Counted from the stretch's first letter, positions 1 to 6,665 are shown. The stretch: DNA of 8,746 nt from Methanocorpusculum sp. (GCA_029987025.1 DALTWQ010000054.1:1-8746), one strand, 5' to 3'. A program made the numbers and translations. Notes: generated from the sequence alone by a model not told the origin.

Positions 1-10
1 ATTGCCATAG

Positions 11-19
11 TAATATACA
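11..19 (+). promoter_or_regulatory. Putative TATA box of the binding protein/methyltransferase unit
   Basis: An AT-rich TAATATACA element centred near position 15 lies about 27 bases before position 42, so transcription would start almost at the ATG at 44. No Shine-Dalgarno sequence precedes that ATG, which agrees with a leaderless archaeal transcript. A second AT-rich run at 22-30 would place the start inside the gene and is less suitable. This is inferred from spacing alone. Confidence 0.4.
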
Positions 20-43
20 TCCATATATCAAACAATATCATGA

Positions 44-1237
44 ATGTCCATGAAACACGTATCCTCAGTAGTACTGATTCTGCTGCTTGCAGCCCTTACT
101 CTAACCGGCGCTGCAGCAGCTGCTGACGACACACGCACGTTTACCGACGACTTCGGCAGAACCGTTGTTCTTCCGCAGGTCGTTGACAAAGTAATTCCGT
201 CAGGAAACCTTGCACTATCAGTCTTTATTGCATTCGATGCAGACTATCTCGCATCCAGCGGCAGCGGATTTCCGGCATCAGCTGAAAAGTACCTGCCGAA
301 GTTCTACGCAGCAGACCTCCCGAAGACCGGTGCACTCTTTGCTTCTGCGAACACCTTGAACTACGAAGAGGTCATGCGGCTTTCAAAGCTCGGCGTTGAT
401 GCCTACGTCGATGTCGGACAGGCAAAGGCCGGCATCTCTGAATCGCTGGACAGCTTTACGAACGTCACCGGACTTGCCGGCATATTCATCAGCCAGAACT
501 CGCTCGAGCAGATTCCTGCATCGTACCGGAAAATCGGAGAGATTCTGGGTGATACCGAACGCGGCGAGGAACTCTATACCTACTTCCAGGGCTGGGTAGA
601 CACCTTCAACAAAGGACTTGAAGGCAAAAAGAAGGTCTCTGCAGCACAGGTTACCGCCATCGAGGGAAACAGCATCAACCTTATGGGCGGATTCAATGAG
701 GCAAAAACCTTAGGCTACCAGGGAACACCTATCAACACCCTTGCAGATAACATCGTTGTCGCCAAAGGAAACAAAGGAACCGGTGACGAGTACGTCATGG
801 AAGAAGCAATCAACATCTTAACCGCAGCCGACCCTGAGGTTATCTTTGTCAACGGCGCAGCAGACCATGCATACTACACAAAATTCATCGAAGCCTTCCC
901 GACCCTTTCTGCGGTAAAGAACGGAAGAGTCTATGAGATTCCGGCGGACTGTCCGTACATCTGGACCTCATCACCGTTTTCGGGATGGGGTATCTGCGGC
1001 ATGATCTGGATGGCAAACATCCTCTATCCGGACACATTCAACTATGATGTAAAGGACAAAATACAGGAGTTCTACCGCGTTGTCATCGGATACAATCTGA
1101 CAGATGAAGAGTACGCCAAGTTAACTGAAAAATCAGCTGCAGCAAAGTCAGCATCTGCAAAGACACCTGCACCGGTGTTCGGCATCGCAGCGGCACTTAT
1201 TGCAGCAGGTCTCTTTGCGGCATTACGAAGAAGATGA
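44..1237 (+). CDS. Secreted FecB/TroA-like metal-chelate ABC transporter substrate-binding protein
   Basis: This is the extracytoplasmic binding protein of an iron-siderophore/cobalamin-type ABC importer. Residues 1-27 form a signal peptide with a hydrophobic stretch and an alanine-rich end (TGAAAAA) before the mature DDT start. The mature protein opens with the family hallmark of an FTDDFGRTV strand, and its end has the family pattern of an FSGWG/MIWMANILYP helix followed by an EFYRVVIGYNLTDEEY helix. There is no lipobox cysteine. Instead residues 374-397 make a Pro-rich PAPVFG motif, a transmembrane helix and an Arg-Arg-Arg tail, resembling archaeal PGF-CTERM surface-anchoring signals. Length (397 aa) fits the family. 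A second ATG at codon 3 (position 50) is possible. The stop overlaps the following methyltransferase start by four bases. No permease or importer ATPase is in the window. The ligand (Fe, corrinoid, Mo/W or Ni chelate) cannot be told from sequence. Confidence 0.88.
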   Translation: MSMKHVSSVVLILLLAALTLTGAAAAADDTRTFTDDFGRTVVLPQVVDKVIPSGNLALSVFIAFDADYLASSGSGFPASAEKYLPKFYAADLPKTGALFASANTLNYEEVMRLSKLGVDAYVDVGQAKAGISESLDSFTNVTGLAGIFISQNSLEQIPASYRKIGEILGDTERGEELYTYFQGWVDTFNKGLEGKKKVSAAQVTAIEGNSINLMGGFNEAKTLGYQGTPINTLADNIVVAKGNKGTGDEYVMEEAINILTAADPEVIFVNGAADHAYYTKFIEAFPTLSAVKNGRVYEIPADCPYIWTSSPFSGWGICGMIWMANILYPDTFNYDVKDKIQEFYRVVIGYNLTDEEYAKLTEKSAAAKSASAKTPAPVFGIAAALIAAGLFAALRRR

Positions 1238-2007
1238 ACTACATCGCTTTGTGGGATGAGATGCAGGAAAAAGCCAGACTGCAGAAGAAAGATGACGGCA
1301 TCTGGAACAAGCTTGCAAAACAGTATGCATCCCACACAAAATACGACAGAACAAGCAGGGTTGCATGGCAGCTTAGCGAGATGTCGATTCCGGAAGGTGC
1401 AACGGTCCTGGATGTAGGAGCAGGAACCGGGGCTTTAGCCTACCCGCTGAAAGAGGCCGGAGCAGAGGTGACGGTATTAGAACCGACTGAGGCTATGCGT
1501 GAACATCTGCAGGGTTTTGCGCTGATTCCTGCAGCATTTGAAACTGCAGAACTTCCGAAGGAGTATGACTATGTCATTACCTCCTTCTCGTTTTTCTTCA
1601 AAGGCTTTGAAAAGAGCATCCGGAAGATGAACACTGCGGCAAAGCGTGAAGTACACATCTTCTGGTTCCTGAAAACCCCGTCCCGCGGCGTTGAGGAGCT
1701 CTGGCAGATTCTGCACAACGAACCGTATGCAGGAGACCCTGACGCAGAGATTCTGGTAAAAGCACTGGAACAGATGGGAATACATCCAACCGTTACCACC
1801 TTTAACCAGACACGAAACCAGATGTACCCGGACAAAGATGCATTGCTGAATGATTATTACCTGCGTCTTCTTGCAGAAACTGATGAGCAGAAGGAGATTA
1901 TTGCTGAGTATCTGCTCAAACGGGCAGAGATAACCCCTGACGGATACTGTCTGAAGATTGATGCACCGGCAGCTCATGTCTGGTGGAAAAAGGCGGATAT
2001 ACTCTAA
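1234..2007 (+). CDS. Class I SAM-dependent methyltransferase
   Basis: The protein is a 257-aa Rossmann-fold methyltransferase. Motif I is clear at residues 58-72 (VLDVGAGTGALAYPL), and the acidic residue expected at the end of strand 2 is Glu83 in VTVLEPTEAM. An N-terminal helical region (residues 1-50, with WNKLAKQYASHTKYDRTS) precedes the fold and probably covers the substrate. No DNA- or RNA-recognition domain is visible, which points to a small-molecule or protein substrate. The ATG overlaps the binding-protein stop as ATGA, so the two are translationally coupled. Methyltransferases of this general kind are, from my recollection, often found next to FecB-type transport genes, so a role in modifying a metallophore or imported chelate is a reasonable guess. 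The substrate is unknown. Confidence 0.82.
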   Translation: MNYIALWDEMQEKARLQKKDDGIWNKLAKQYASHTKYDRTSRVAWQLSEMSIPEGATVLDVGAGTGALAYPLKEAGAEVTVLEPTEAMREHLQGFALIPAAFETAELPKEYDYVITSFSFFFKGFEKSIRKMNTAAKREVHIFWFLKTPSRGVEELWQILHNEPYAGDPDAEILVKALEQMGIHPTVTTFNQTRNQMYPDKDALLNDYYLRLLAETDEQKEIIAEYLLKRAEITPDGYCLKIDAPAAHVWWKKADIL

Positions 2008-2054
2008 CCGGTAGAGATACCGGCTTTATATCCGTGAATCAGTTTCTTTTTTTT
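2008..2054 (+). terminator. Hairpin plus T-tract after the methyltransferase gene
   Basis: Directly after the stop codon, CCGGTA (2008-2013) and TACCGG (2018-2023) form a perfect 6-bp stem closed by a GAGA loop of the GNRA type. A run of eight T follows at 2047-2054. The tract is about 20 bases past the stem, so this is not a textbook intrinsic terminator, but T-rich tracts alone terminate archaeal RNA polymerase. It sits in the 136-base gap between two converging units; I see no gene in that gap. Confidence 0.5.
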
Positions 2055-2125
2055 CAGATATGCAGCACATCTTATGAATACACGGCAAAACAGACAAACA
2101 AATTCTTCGGCGCTGCTGAATAATT

Positions 2126-2150
2126 AAAAAAAGCTGATACCTCTCAGCTT
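2126..2150 (-). terminator. Intrinsic-type terminator of the moeA-DUF364 operon
   Basis: Read on the minus strand, AAGCTGA (2150-2144) and TCAGCTT (2137-2131) pair perfectly over 7 bp around a 6-base loop. The RNA then continues into a run of U (positions 2132-2126). The TGA stop codon of the DUF364 gene is the last three bases of the left arm, so stop codon and terminator overlap. This marks the end of the five-gene minus-strand operon. Confidence 0.8.
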
Positions 2151-2905
2151 CTCTTATACGCAACCTTTCTTCCGGCCGAGAAAATCCGCTGGTCTTCCGC
2201 ACCGGAGGTGATTCTTGCTGCAAGCGGCACATCAGTCACCACAAAACCTGACAGCTCATCAACACCGAACTCAAAAAGCTGAGGAGCAAGAGGAGTTCCG
2301 GGACCCACGACAGTCGTCCGCTCTGCATTCTCAGATAACTGAAGCAGATGCTCCATCGTCTTATCGCCGAAAGCGGCGCAGGTCAGATACACATAATCAG
2401 CTTCAGGGACAAGATACTCAATAGCTGAGTACGGATAATCCCCTTCTGCCGGATTCCACTCGATAATCGCCAAATCGCAGACAGGGGCAATCAGCCGCTC
2501 CAGGAACGGGAAATGCCCGACAACAGCAACCTTTTTGCCCTTCACCAGATTCTGTGAAGCAATAAACGGATCATTGAGACGCTCCTCAACCCGTTTTTTA
2601 TCCAGAACAGAAATCCCGTTTTCTGCGGCACGTTCCGGCGTGTTGTACCATGCACAAAGAGCAGCCTGACCTAATGAAGCCTCAATCAGATTCCAGGACT
2701 TAATACATCCGGCAAGTTCTTTCAGCGGCATTCCGATACGGTTCTTTGTAACCTGAGGGGCACGCTGATAATACGCACGGTATCCGGCATAGCCGAACCC
2801 TCCTTCGCTGCTAATCACATAACTTGATTCACTGCCTACTCTCACATCAGAAACCGTAACATCTTCCGGAATCGCTTCAATCATTCTGTCATATAATTCC
2901 CACAT
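2144..2905 (-). CDS. DUF4213/DUF364 putative heavy-metal chelation protein
   Basis: This 253-aa protein matches the two-part DUF4213 plus DUF364 family. The N-terminal part begins MWELYDRMIEAIPEDVTVSDV and VRVGSESSYV. The C-terminal Rossmann-like part has KKVAVVGHFPFLERL (residues 124-138), IIEWNPAEGDYPYSAIEYLVPEADYV and VVGPGTPLAPQLFEFGVDELSGFVVTD. A structure of a Desulfitobacterium homologue led to the proposal that the family binds or chelates heavy metal; the true reaction is not known. Start choice: an in-frame ATG at 2929 abuts the upstream stop, but AGGAG at 2919-2915 lies 9 bases before the ATG at 2905, and family members usually begin near MWE.YD, so I prefer 2905. It is the last gene of the operon, behind the ABC ATPase, and no signal peptide or membrane segment is seen, so it is cytoplasmic. 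Confidence 0.85.
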   Translation of the reverse strand: MWELYDRMIEAIPEDVTVSDVRVGSESSYVISSEGGFGYAGYRAYYQRAPQVTKNRIGMPLKELAGCIKSWNLIEASLGQAALCAWYNTPERAAENGISVLDKKRVEERLNDPFIASQNLVKGKKVAVVGHFPFLERLIAPVCDLAIIEWNPAEGDYPYSAIEYLVPEADYVYLTCAAFGDKTMEHLLQLSENAERTTVVGPGTPLAPQLFEFGVDELSGFVVTDVPLAARITSGAEDQRIFSAGRKVAYKRS

Positions 2906-2914
2906 ACTTTTTTT

Positions 2915-2919
2915 CTCCT
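2915..2919 (-). promoter_or_regulatory. Shine-Dalgarno site that sets the DUF364 start
   Basis: AGGAG on the minus strand stands 9 bases before ATG 2905. It falls inside the reading frame that would begin at ATG 2929, which itself has no comparable site before it. Confidence 0.6.
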
Positions 2920-2929
2920 GTAAACTCAT

Positions 2930-3958
2930 TTACGTCTTTTTCATCATCATTTCTTTTTCAATTCTTCTGCCGCAGCGAAGCGTGTTTCGTGCATTCTGAA
3001 TAACAGAATCAATCTCTTCAAGCATCGCCAGACTCTCGCGCTCTTCATCAGTAGTCTCCAGAACCGCTGCAATACCTCCGTTTGAAATAACAATCCGTTT
3101 GCTGCCGTTCAAAGCAAGAAGCGGGTCATGTGTTGACATCAGAATTATTTTATCTCCGCCGGATAACAGCTCAAGCGCTTTTTTCCGGTCGATTCCGGCA
3201 TTCTCGATTTCATCGATTAAAATAATCGGCGATGAACTCATCAGTGCCGTATCAGAAATCATCAGGGCGCGTGACTGACCGCCGGATAACTGCGTCACCT
3301 TTGTGTCGCGGGAGAACTTTTCACCGGCAAGCGTGTTTGCCGCAGCAAAACATTTTTCAGCCGCCGCCTCGTAATCTGCAATCATCCGGCTTTTTGCATG
3401 CATGATAAGAAACGAGATAACAGAAATATCCATGACAAAGTTCATGTTCTGCGAAAGCTGGGCGACCAGTTTTCCTCCGAGCGAAAACCGCTGTTCTTCG
3501 GAAGGTACAGAACCGTTTAGCAGAATCTGCCGCTTCGTAGGCGTATCACGCTGGGCAAGGGCTTCAATGTCTTCAAGCAGTCTGCTTTTTCCCGAACCGG
3601 TAGGCCCTACAATACTGATTACCTCGCCCGGGCGGATGGTAATTTCAGCAGACTCAGCCTCACCTGACTTGTTCTGACCGCCGAGAATCGTAAGGGATGT
3701 TATTCTGCCGGCTGATTCATCCCTGTCCGCGAACGAGGATAAGAACTGAACAAAGTTGCCGCAGATATCTTCTGCATTCAGTCCGAACTCTTCAAGACCT
3801 TCTTCTACATCAGGCGTCAGCGCCGCAAAGAAGGTGCATGACGCATCAAGATGGTCAAGGCGCAGGTTTGCCAGATAGTCTGCTGCATGAGGATATTTGG
3901 TAAGAAGCGCTGCAAGCGGCAGTGTTTCAATATCCCGGTAATACTCTGCAGAATCCAT
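2930..3958 (-). CDS. Soluble ABC-type ATPase with N-terminal DUF1858/ScdA-like helical domain
   Basis: The 342-aa protein carries a complete ABC ATPase core: Walker A GPTGSGKS (residues 118-125), signature LSGGQ (224-228), Walker B IILIDE (245-250) and H-loop STHD (275-278). The first 80 residues are a separate helical region with a TLPLAALLTKYPHAADYLANL pattern resembling DUF1858/ScdA_N domains, then a second helical repeat ending in DICGNFVQFLSSF. Residues 300-342 form a charged helical tail. No transmembrane segments are present and no permease is encoded nearby, and there is no TOBE-like domain as in ModC, so it is probably not an importer subunit but a soluble ATPase acting on a protein or metallocentre. 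The ATG overlaps the stop of the upstream GTPase by one base (TAATG) and is preceded by GGAG with an 8-base spacer. Its molecular job is unknown. Confidence 0.8.
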   Translation of the reverse strand: MDSAEYYRDIETLPLAALLTKYPHAADYLANLRLDHLDASCTFFAALTPDVEEGLEEFGLNAEDICGNFVQFLSSFADRDESAGRITSLTILGGQNKSGEAESAEITIRPGEVISIVGPTGSGKSRLLEDIEALAQRDTPTKRQILLNGSVPSEEQRFSLGGKLVAQLSQNMNFVMDISVISFLIMHAKSRMIADYEAAAEKCFAAANTLAGEKFSRDTKVTQLSGGQSRALMISDTALMSSSPIILIDEIENAGIDRKKALELLSGGDKIILMSTHDPLLALNGSKRIVISNGGIAAVLETTDEERESLAMLEEIDSVIQNARNTLRCGRRIEKEMMMKKT

Positions 3959-4644
3959 TACTTAAACTCCATTTTTTTCAGCATTCCCATCTGATAGTTA
4001 TCTCCGATTCTGGTCTCCCCTGTACAGTACGAACAGATTGCAGCAGGCATGGTAAATCTGAGGGTGCGGTCAATTAATGAATCAATCTCCATTGCCGAGT
4101 TCATGAACTTTGCCAGAAGGAATGCACCCTGTCCGGTGATGCCGTTTACGAACAGAATCTTTGCCGATGCGTTTACCTCGCGGATGGAAAAGGCAAAGAC
4201 CTCACGCTCGGCCTGGGATACCACGTCTCCTTTGGTAACCACGATAATATCAGCGTATTTCAGCATCGGACCGATTTTTCGCGGAGTGTTTACGCCAGAC
4301 AAATTGTCGATGACACATACTGCTAAAATACCATTGATGTACGGGGAGCATCTGTTGCATAATCCCGCACTTTCAGTTATGAGAAGCGAGAAGTTGTTTT
4401 CTCTGCCCCAGGCAGCCGCTTCTTCAACGTTGCTTACGAAGAAGTGGTCGGGGCAGGTTTTTCCTGCAAAACCGGTTTGTACCGGAATGCCGTGTTCTTT
4501 GTAGCGGAGATGGTCAAAGGAGGTCAGCGAATCGAATTTGACTACGCCGGTTTTTTCCGGCGGAAGACCGGTTGCTTTCAGTGCCTGCAGAATCACCGAG
4601 GTTTTGCCGGAAGAAGGCGGTCCTGCAAAGGTTATGAGTTTCAT
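3958..4644 (-). CDS. Small P-loop GTPase of the HypB/UreG/CobW kind with cysteine pairs
   Basis: This 228-aa protein starts directly with a strand and Walker A motif, GPPSSGKT at residues 8-15. It has an LLITESAGLC segment (88-96) in the place where HypB and UreG carry their metal-linked Walker B/switch region, and a TKGD motif (137-140) for guanine recognition. Possible metal ligands are Cys64 (CPDH), Cys96 and Cys99 (CNRC), and Cys204 and Cys207 (CSYC). HypB, UreG and CobW relatives use GTP hydrolysis to deliver Ni or other metals to enzymes; a similar role here is inference. It begins 3 bases after the moaB stop with only a weak ribosome site, so translation is probably coupled, and its stop overlaps the ABC ATPase start. 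It is not a canonical member of any of the three named families, since the His-rich metal tract and CxCC motif are absent. Confidence 0.75.
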   Translation of the reverse strand: MKLITFAGPPSSGKTSVILQALKATGLPPEKTGVVKFDSLTSFDHLRYKEHGIPVQTGFAGKTCPDHFFVSNVEEAAAWGRENNFSLLITESAGLCNRCSPYINGILAVCVIDNLSGVNTPRKIGPMLKYADIIVVTKGDVVSQAEREVFAFSIREVNASAKILFVNGITGQGAFLLAKFMNSAMEIDSLIDRTLRFTMPAAICSYCTGETRIGDNYQMGMLKKMEFK

Positions 4645-4647
4645 GGC

Positions 4648-5139
4648 TTAGTTACCGGCGTGCGTTAAGATGTGCTCTATTTCCGGCACAATAATCTCTT
4701 CAACGGCAAGTTTTCCTGCCTTCGGAGAACCCGGAATACAAAAGATTGCTTTTCCTTTTGCGACGCCGGCATCTGCCCGGGTGAGAATAACAGCAGTACC
4801 TATCTGTGCCACACTTTTTGCACGGAACAGTTCGCCGAATCCTTCCATCCGTTTTTCAAACAGCGGGGCAACTGACTCTATTGTTACATCATCTCTGGTA
4901 ATGCCTGTTCCTCCGTTTACCACAATGCAATTTGCAGATGAGGCAAGAGCCGTTTCTACTGCGGCACGAATCTGTGTGCTGTCATCTGGAACAATAACCG
5001 GATTTTCCGCGTTCATCCCTGCGTTTCTGAAGGCTTCTGCAATACCGTTTCCGGATATGTCTGTATCACGGGTTCTGCTCGATGAAACCGTAATCACTGC
5101 CGCTGTTACCGGTATTTTTTTGTGATGTTCATGCGTCAT
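4648..5139 (-). CDS. moaB: Molybdopterin adenylyltransferase family protein MoaB
   Basis: MoaB/MogA proteins activate molybdopterin by adenylylation before metal insertion by MoeA. The 163-aa product has the family signatures in order: VITVSSSRTRDTDISG (residues 15-30), the NGGTGITRDDVTIE pterin/nucleotide loop (75-88) with Asp83/Asp84, GFGELFR (100-106) and the PGSPKA turn (136-141). Size is normal for archaeal MoaB. A GTG at 5148 would add three residues, but AGGTGA at 5150-5145 is a good Shine-Dalgarno site 5 bases before ATG 5139, so ATG is preferred. The gene overlaps the end of moeA by 11 bases. It is the second gene of the minus-strand operon, so its product is made together with its pathway partner MoeA. 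Confidence 0.92.
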   Translation of the reverse strand: MTHEHHKKIPVTAAVITVSSSRTRDTDISGNGIAEAFRNAGMNAENPVIVPDDSTQIRAAVETALASSANCIVVNGGTGITRDDVTIESVAPLFEKRMEGFGELFRAKSVAQIGTAVILTRADAGVAKGKAIFCIPGSPKAGKLAVEEIIVPEIEHILTHAGN

Positions 5140-6577
5140 AGAGTTCACCTGCGAACCCTTTTATCACCGGACAGTACGGGTCTTTCATATCCTTTCGTAC
5201 AAATAAGAATGAGCCGTCGCCCAGGGCGAAACGCTCAGCCGGACAGCATGGCGTATATGCATCTGTTGTACAGACACCGTGACAGAACCTGCCTTCAAGC
5301 AGTTCATCCGGCGTTCCTTCACCGAACCGTACTGAAAGACCTGACCCGGTAAGCTTTTGCACCAGGGGTTCCAGACCTTCTGCATAGATGCCTCCGAAAA
5401 GAACAGTGGATTTCAGTTCGGCGAAATCTGCCTCTGCGATAACCGTTACACTGTCTCCAGCAGATGCCGTTCCAAGACCACGGGGGATATGGATGCAGCA
5501 GTTTGATTTTATACTGTTCATTAAAGCACTTGCAGAACGAATCTGCGGAAGAACCGCATACCGCCCTTCAACAAAGGCGGCGGCTGCGAACCGGAATTCA
5601 TCAATAGAGTCCTCAGTCTCAACAGATGAACCCGTACGGGCGCTGATGACCGTCGTCTTCGGTCCTGCAAAACCCCATGATTCAAGAAGCGGGCGCAGAA
5701 AAACCCGCAGAACAGTCGCTGCTGCCAACGGAAATCCCGGAAGACCTATTACCGGTTTTCCTTTGATTACGCCAAGCATCACCGGTTTTGCCGGTTTCAT
5801 AAATACGCCGTGGAAAAGGACTGTTCCCAGTTCACTGATAATTGATTCGGTGAAATCTTTCGACCCCATTGAAGACCCTGCAGAAATCAGAACAATATCA
5901 TTTTCCTCAACCGCTTTTGCGACAGCAGCACGAAGAGGTTCACGTTCATCTTCAACTGCCGGGTATCTGAGAGCAGACACCCCGAACTGCCGCAGATACG
6001 CAGCAGCCATATATGAGTTGCTTTCAACAACCTGCCCTGCTTTCGGCTCCGTTCCCGGAGATATCAGTTCAGTTCCGGTCGGGATTATGCCGGCTGAAAG
6101 ATGCTTTACAGGAACCGAGGTGTATCCGTAGTTTGCAAGGGCACCTATGTCAAAAGCACGCAGTCTTAAGCCGGCCGGAAGAATCATTCTGCCTTTTTGA
6201 ATGTCTTCACCAACTTTTCGGACATTTTTTCCTTTTTTGATTGGTGATGTGACTGTGATACTGTTTGCGTTTATGGAAACATCTTCTATCATAACTACTG
6301 CATCGAATCTCTCTGCTACCGGATTTCCTGTGTTCACCCGTTCAAACTCGGTCAGAACTGCCGGTTTTTCAGCAGATGCGGTATCGGTCTGTGATGAGAT
6401 AACAGCAAATCCGTCCATCGCAGAAACCGGAGACGGAGGCATGGAATAGAGTGCATAGAGCGGTTCTGCCAGAACAGAGCCGCAGGCCTCTTCTATATCC
6501 ATAACCCGTACTGATACGGAAGGCTGCAGATTCCGCATCTGATTCAGCGCAGAAAGATAAGGTATCTTCGGCATCAT
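5129..6577 (-). CDS. moeA: Molybdopterin molybdenumtransferase MoeA with a shortened C-terminal extension
   Basis: MoeA inserts molybdate or tungstate into adenylylated molybdopterin. Family motifs appear in order: SPVSAMDGFAV (residues 49-59, with the conserved Asp55), VRKVGEDIQKG (119-129), IIPTGTELISPG (164-175), SNSYMAAAYLRQFG (186-199), ISAGSSMGSKDFT (231-243, with Asp241), KPAKPVMLG (261-269) and GLPGFPLAA (278-286). Domain IV ends near residue 382. Residues 391-482 are an extra piece that begins like the periplasmic-binding-protein-like domain fused to many archaeal and Firmicute MoeA proteins but is far shorter, and holds five cysteines (432, 436, 444, 445, 469). The TGTEL and AGSSMG motifs differ slightly from the usual TGDEL and GGxSxG. 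Two tandem ATGs (6577, 6574) lack a Shine-Dalgarno site, so this head gene of the operon is probably leaderless. Confidence 0.93.
   Translation of the reverse strand: MMPKIPYLSALNQMRNLQPSVSVRVMDIEEACGSVLAEPLYALYSMPPSPVSAMDGFAVISSQTDTASAEKPAVLTEFERVNTGNPVAERFDAVVMIEDVSINANSITVTSPIKKGKNVRKVGEDIQKGRMILPAGLRLRAFDIGALANYGYTSVPVKHLSAGIIPTGTELISPGTEPKAGQVVESNSYMAAAYLRQFGVSALRYPAVEDEREPLRAAVAKAVEENDIVLISAGSSMGSKDFTESIISELGTVLFHGVFMKPAKPVMLGVIKGKPVIGLPGFPLAAATVLRVFLRPLLESWGFAGPKTTVISARTGSSVETEDSIDEFRFAAAAFVEGRYAVLPQIRSASALMNSIKSNCCIHIPRGLGTASAGDSVTVIAEADFAELKSTVLFGGIYAEGLEPLVQKLTGSGLSVRFGEGTPDELLEGRFCHGVCTTDAYTPCCPAERFALGDGSFLFVRKDMKDPYCPVIKGFAGELYDA
5145..5150 (-). promoter_or_regulatory. Shine-Dalgarno site that sets the moaB start
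   Basis: AGGTGA on the minus strand lies 5 bases before ATG 5139 and inside the last codons of moeA. It overlaps the alternative GTG start at 5148, which makes that start unlikely. Confidence 0.65.
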
Positions 6578-6598
6578 ATGAAGTAGATATTGAACTGC

Positions 6599-6609
6599 TT
6601 ATTTGAAAT
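6599..6609 (-). promoter_or_regulatory. Putative TATA box of the moeA operon
   Basis: On the minus strand an ATTTCAAATAA element centred near 6604 is about 27 bases from the moeA ATG at 6577, which suits a leaderless start. The match to the archaeal TATA consensus is only moderate. TAGATAT occurs twice as a direct repeat on the plus strand (6584-6590 and 6609-6615), on either side of the centre of this promoter. Confidence 0.3.
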
Positions 6610-6623
6610 AGATATGGATGTGT

Positions 6624-6643
6624 GTTAATCAGGTTAAATTAAC
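6624..6643. promoter_or_regulatory. Inverted repeat in the divergent moeA/moaA promoter region
   Basis: GTTAAT (6624-6629) and ATTAAC (6638-6643) are perfect inverted half-sites around 8 bases. An overlapping tighter palindrome, GTTAA-A-TTAAC, covers 6633-6643. The element lies just upstream of the moaA TATA box and beyond the suggested moeA TATA box, so a regulator bound here could affect both operons. It does not look like a bacterial ModE site. The role is inferred from position and symmetry only. Confidence 0.35.
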
Positions 6644-6656
6644 TATGTTGACGATG

Positions 6657-6665
6657 TTTATATTA
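6657..6665 (+). promoter_or_regulatory. TATA box of the moaA-moaE-moaC operon
   Basis: TTTATATTA is a good archaeal TATA box. Its centre at 6661 predicts a transcript start near 6687, about 6 bases before the ATG at 6693. This argues that the open frame upstream of 6693 is not translated and that moaA has an almost leaderless message. Confidence 0.6.

Noticed and set aside
44..1237. The binding protein as ModA or WtpA (molybdate/tungstate oxyanion binding).
   Set aside because: The FTDDFGRTV start and the C-terminal helices fit the FecB/TroA-like chelate-binding fold rather than the ModA fold.
1477..1977. A 166-codon minus-strand frame inside the methyltransferase gene.
   Set aside because: It is Cys/Phe-rich and antisense to a gene with a clear motif I; it has no family resemblance.
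2930..3958. The ABC ATPase as ModC or WtpC of a molybdate/tungstate importer, because of the Mo cofactor genes nearby.
   Set aside because: No permease or oxyanion-binding protein is next to it, no TOBE-like domain is seen, and the N-terminal helical domain does not fit an importer ATPase.
4049..4504. A 151-codon plus-strand frame inside the GTPase gene, and a similar one at 4670-5125 inside moaB.
   Set aside because: Both lie opposite conserved genes, have no ribosome site or promoter and show no recognisable motif.
5388..6131. A 247-codon open frame on the plus strand within moeA.
   Set aside because: It is antisense to a well-supported MoeA with all family motifs; its translation is Ser/Arg/Pro-rich with no recognisable domain, as expected of a shadow frame.
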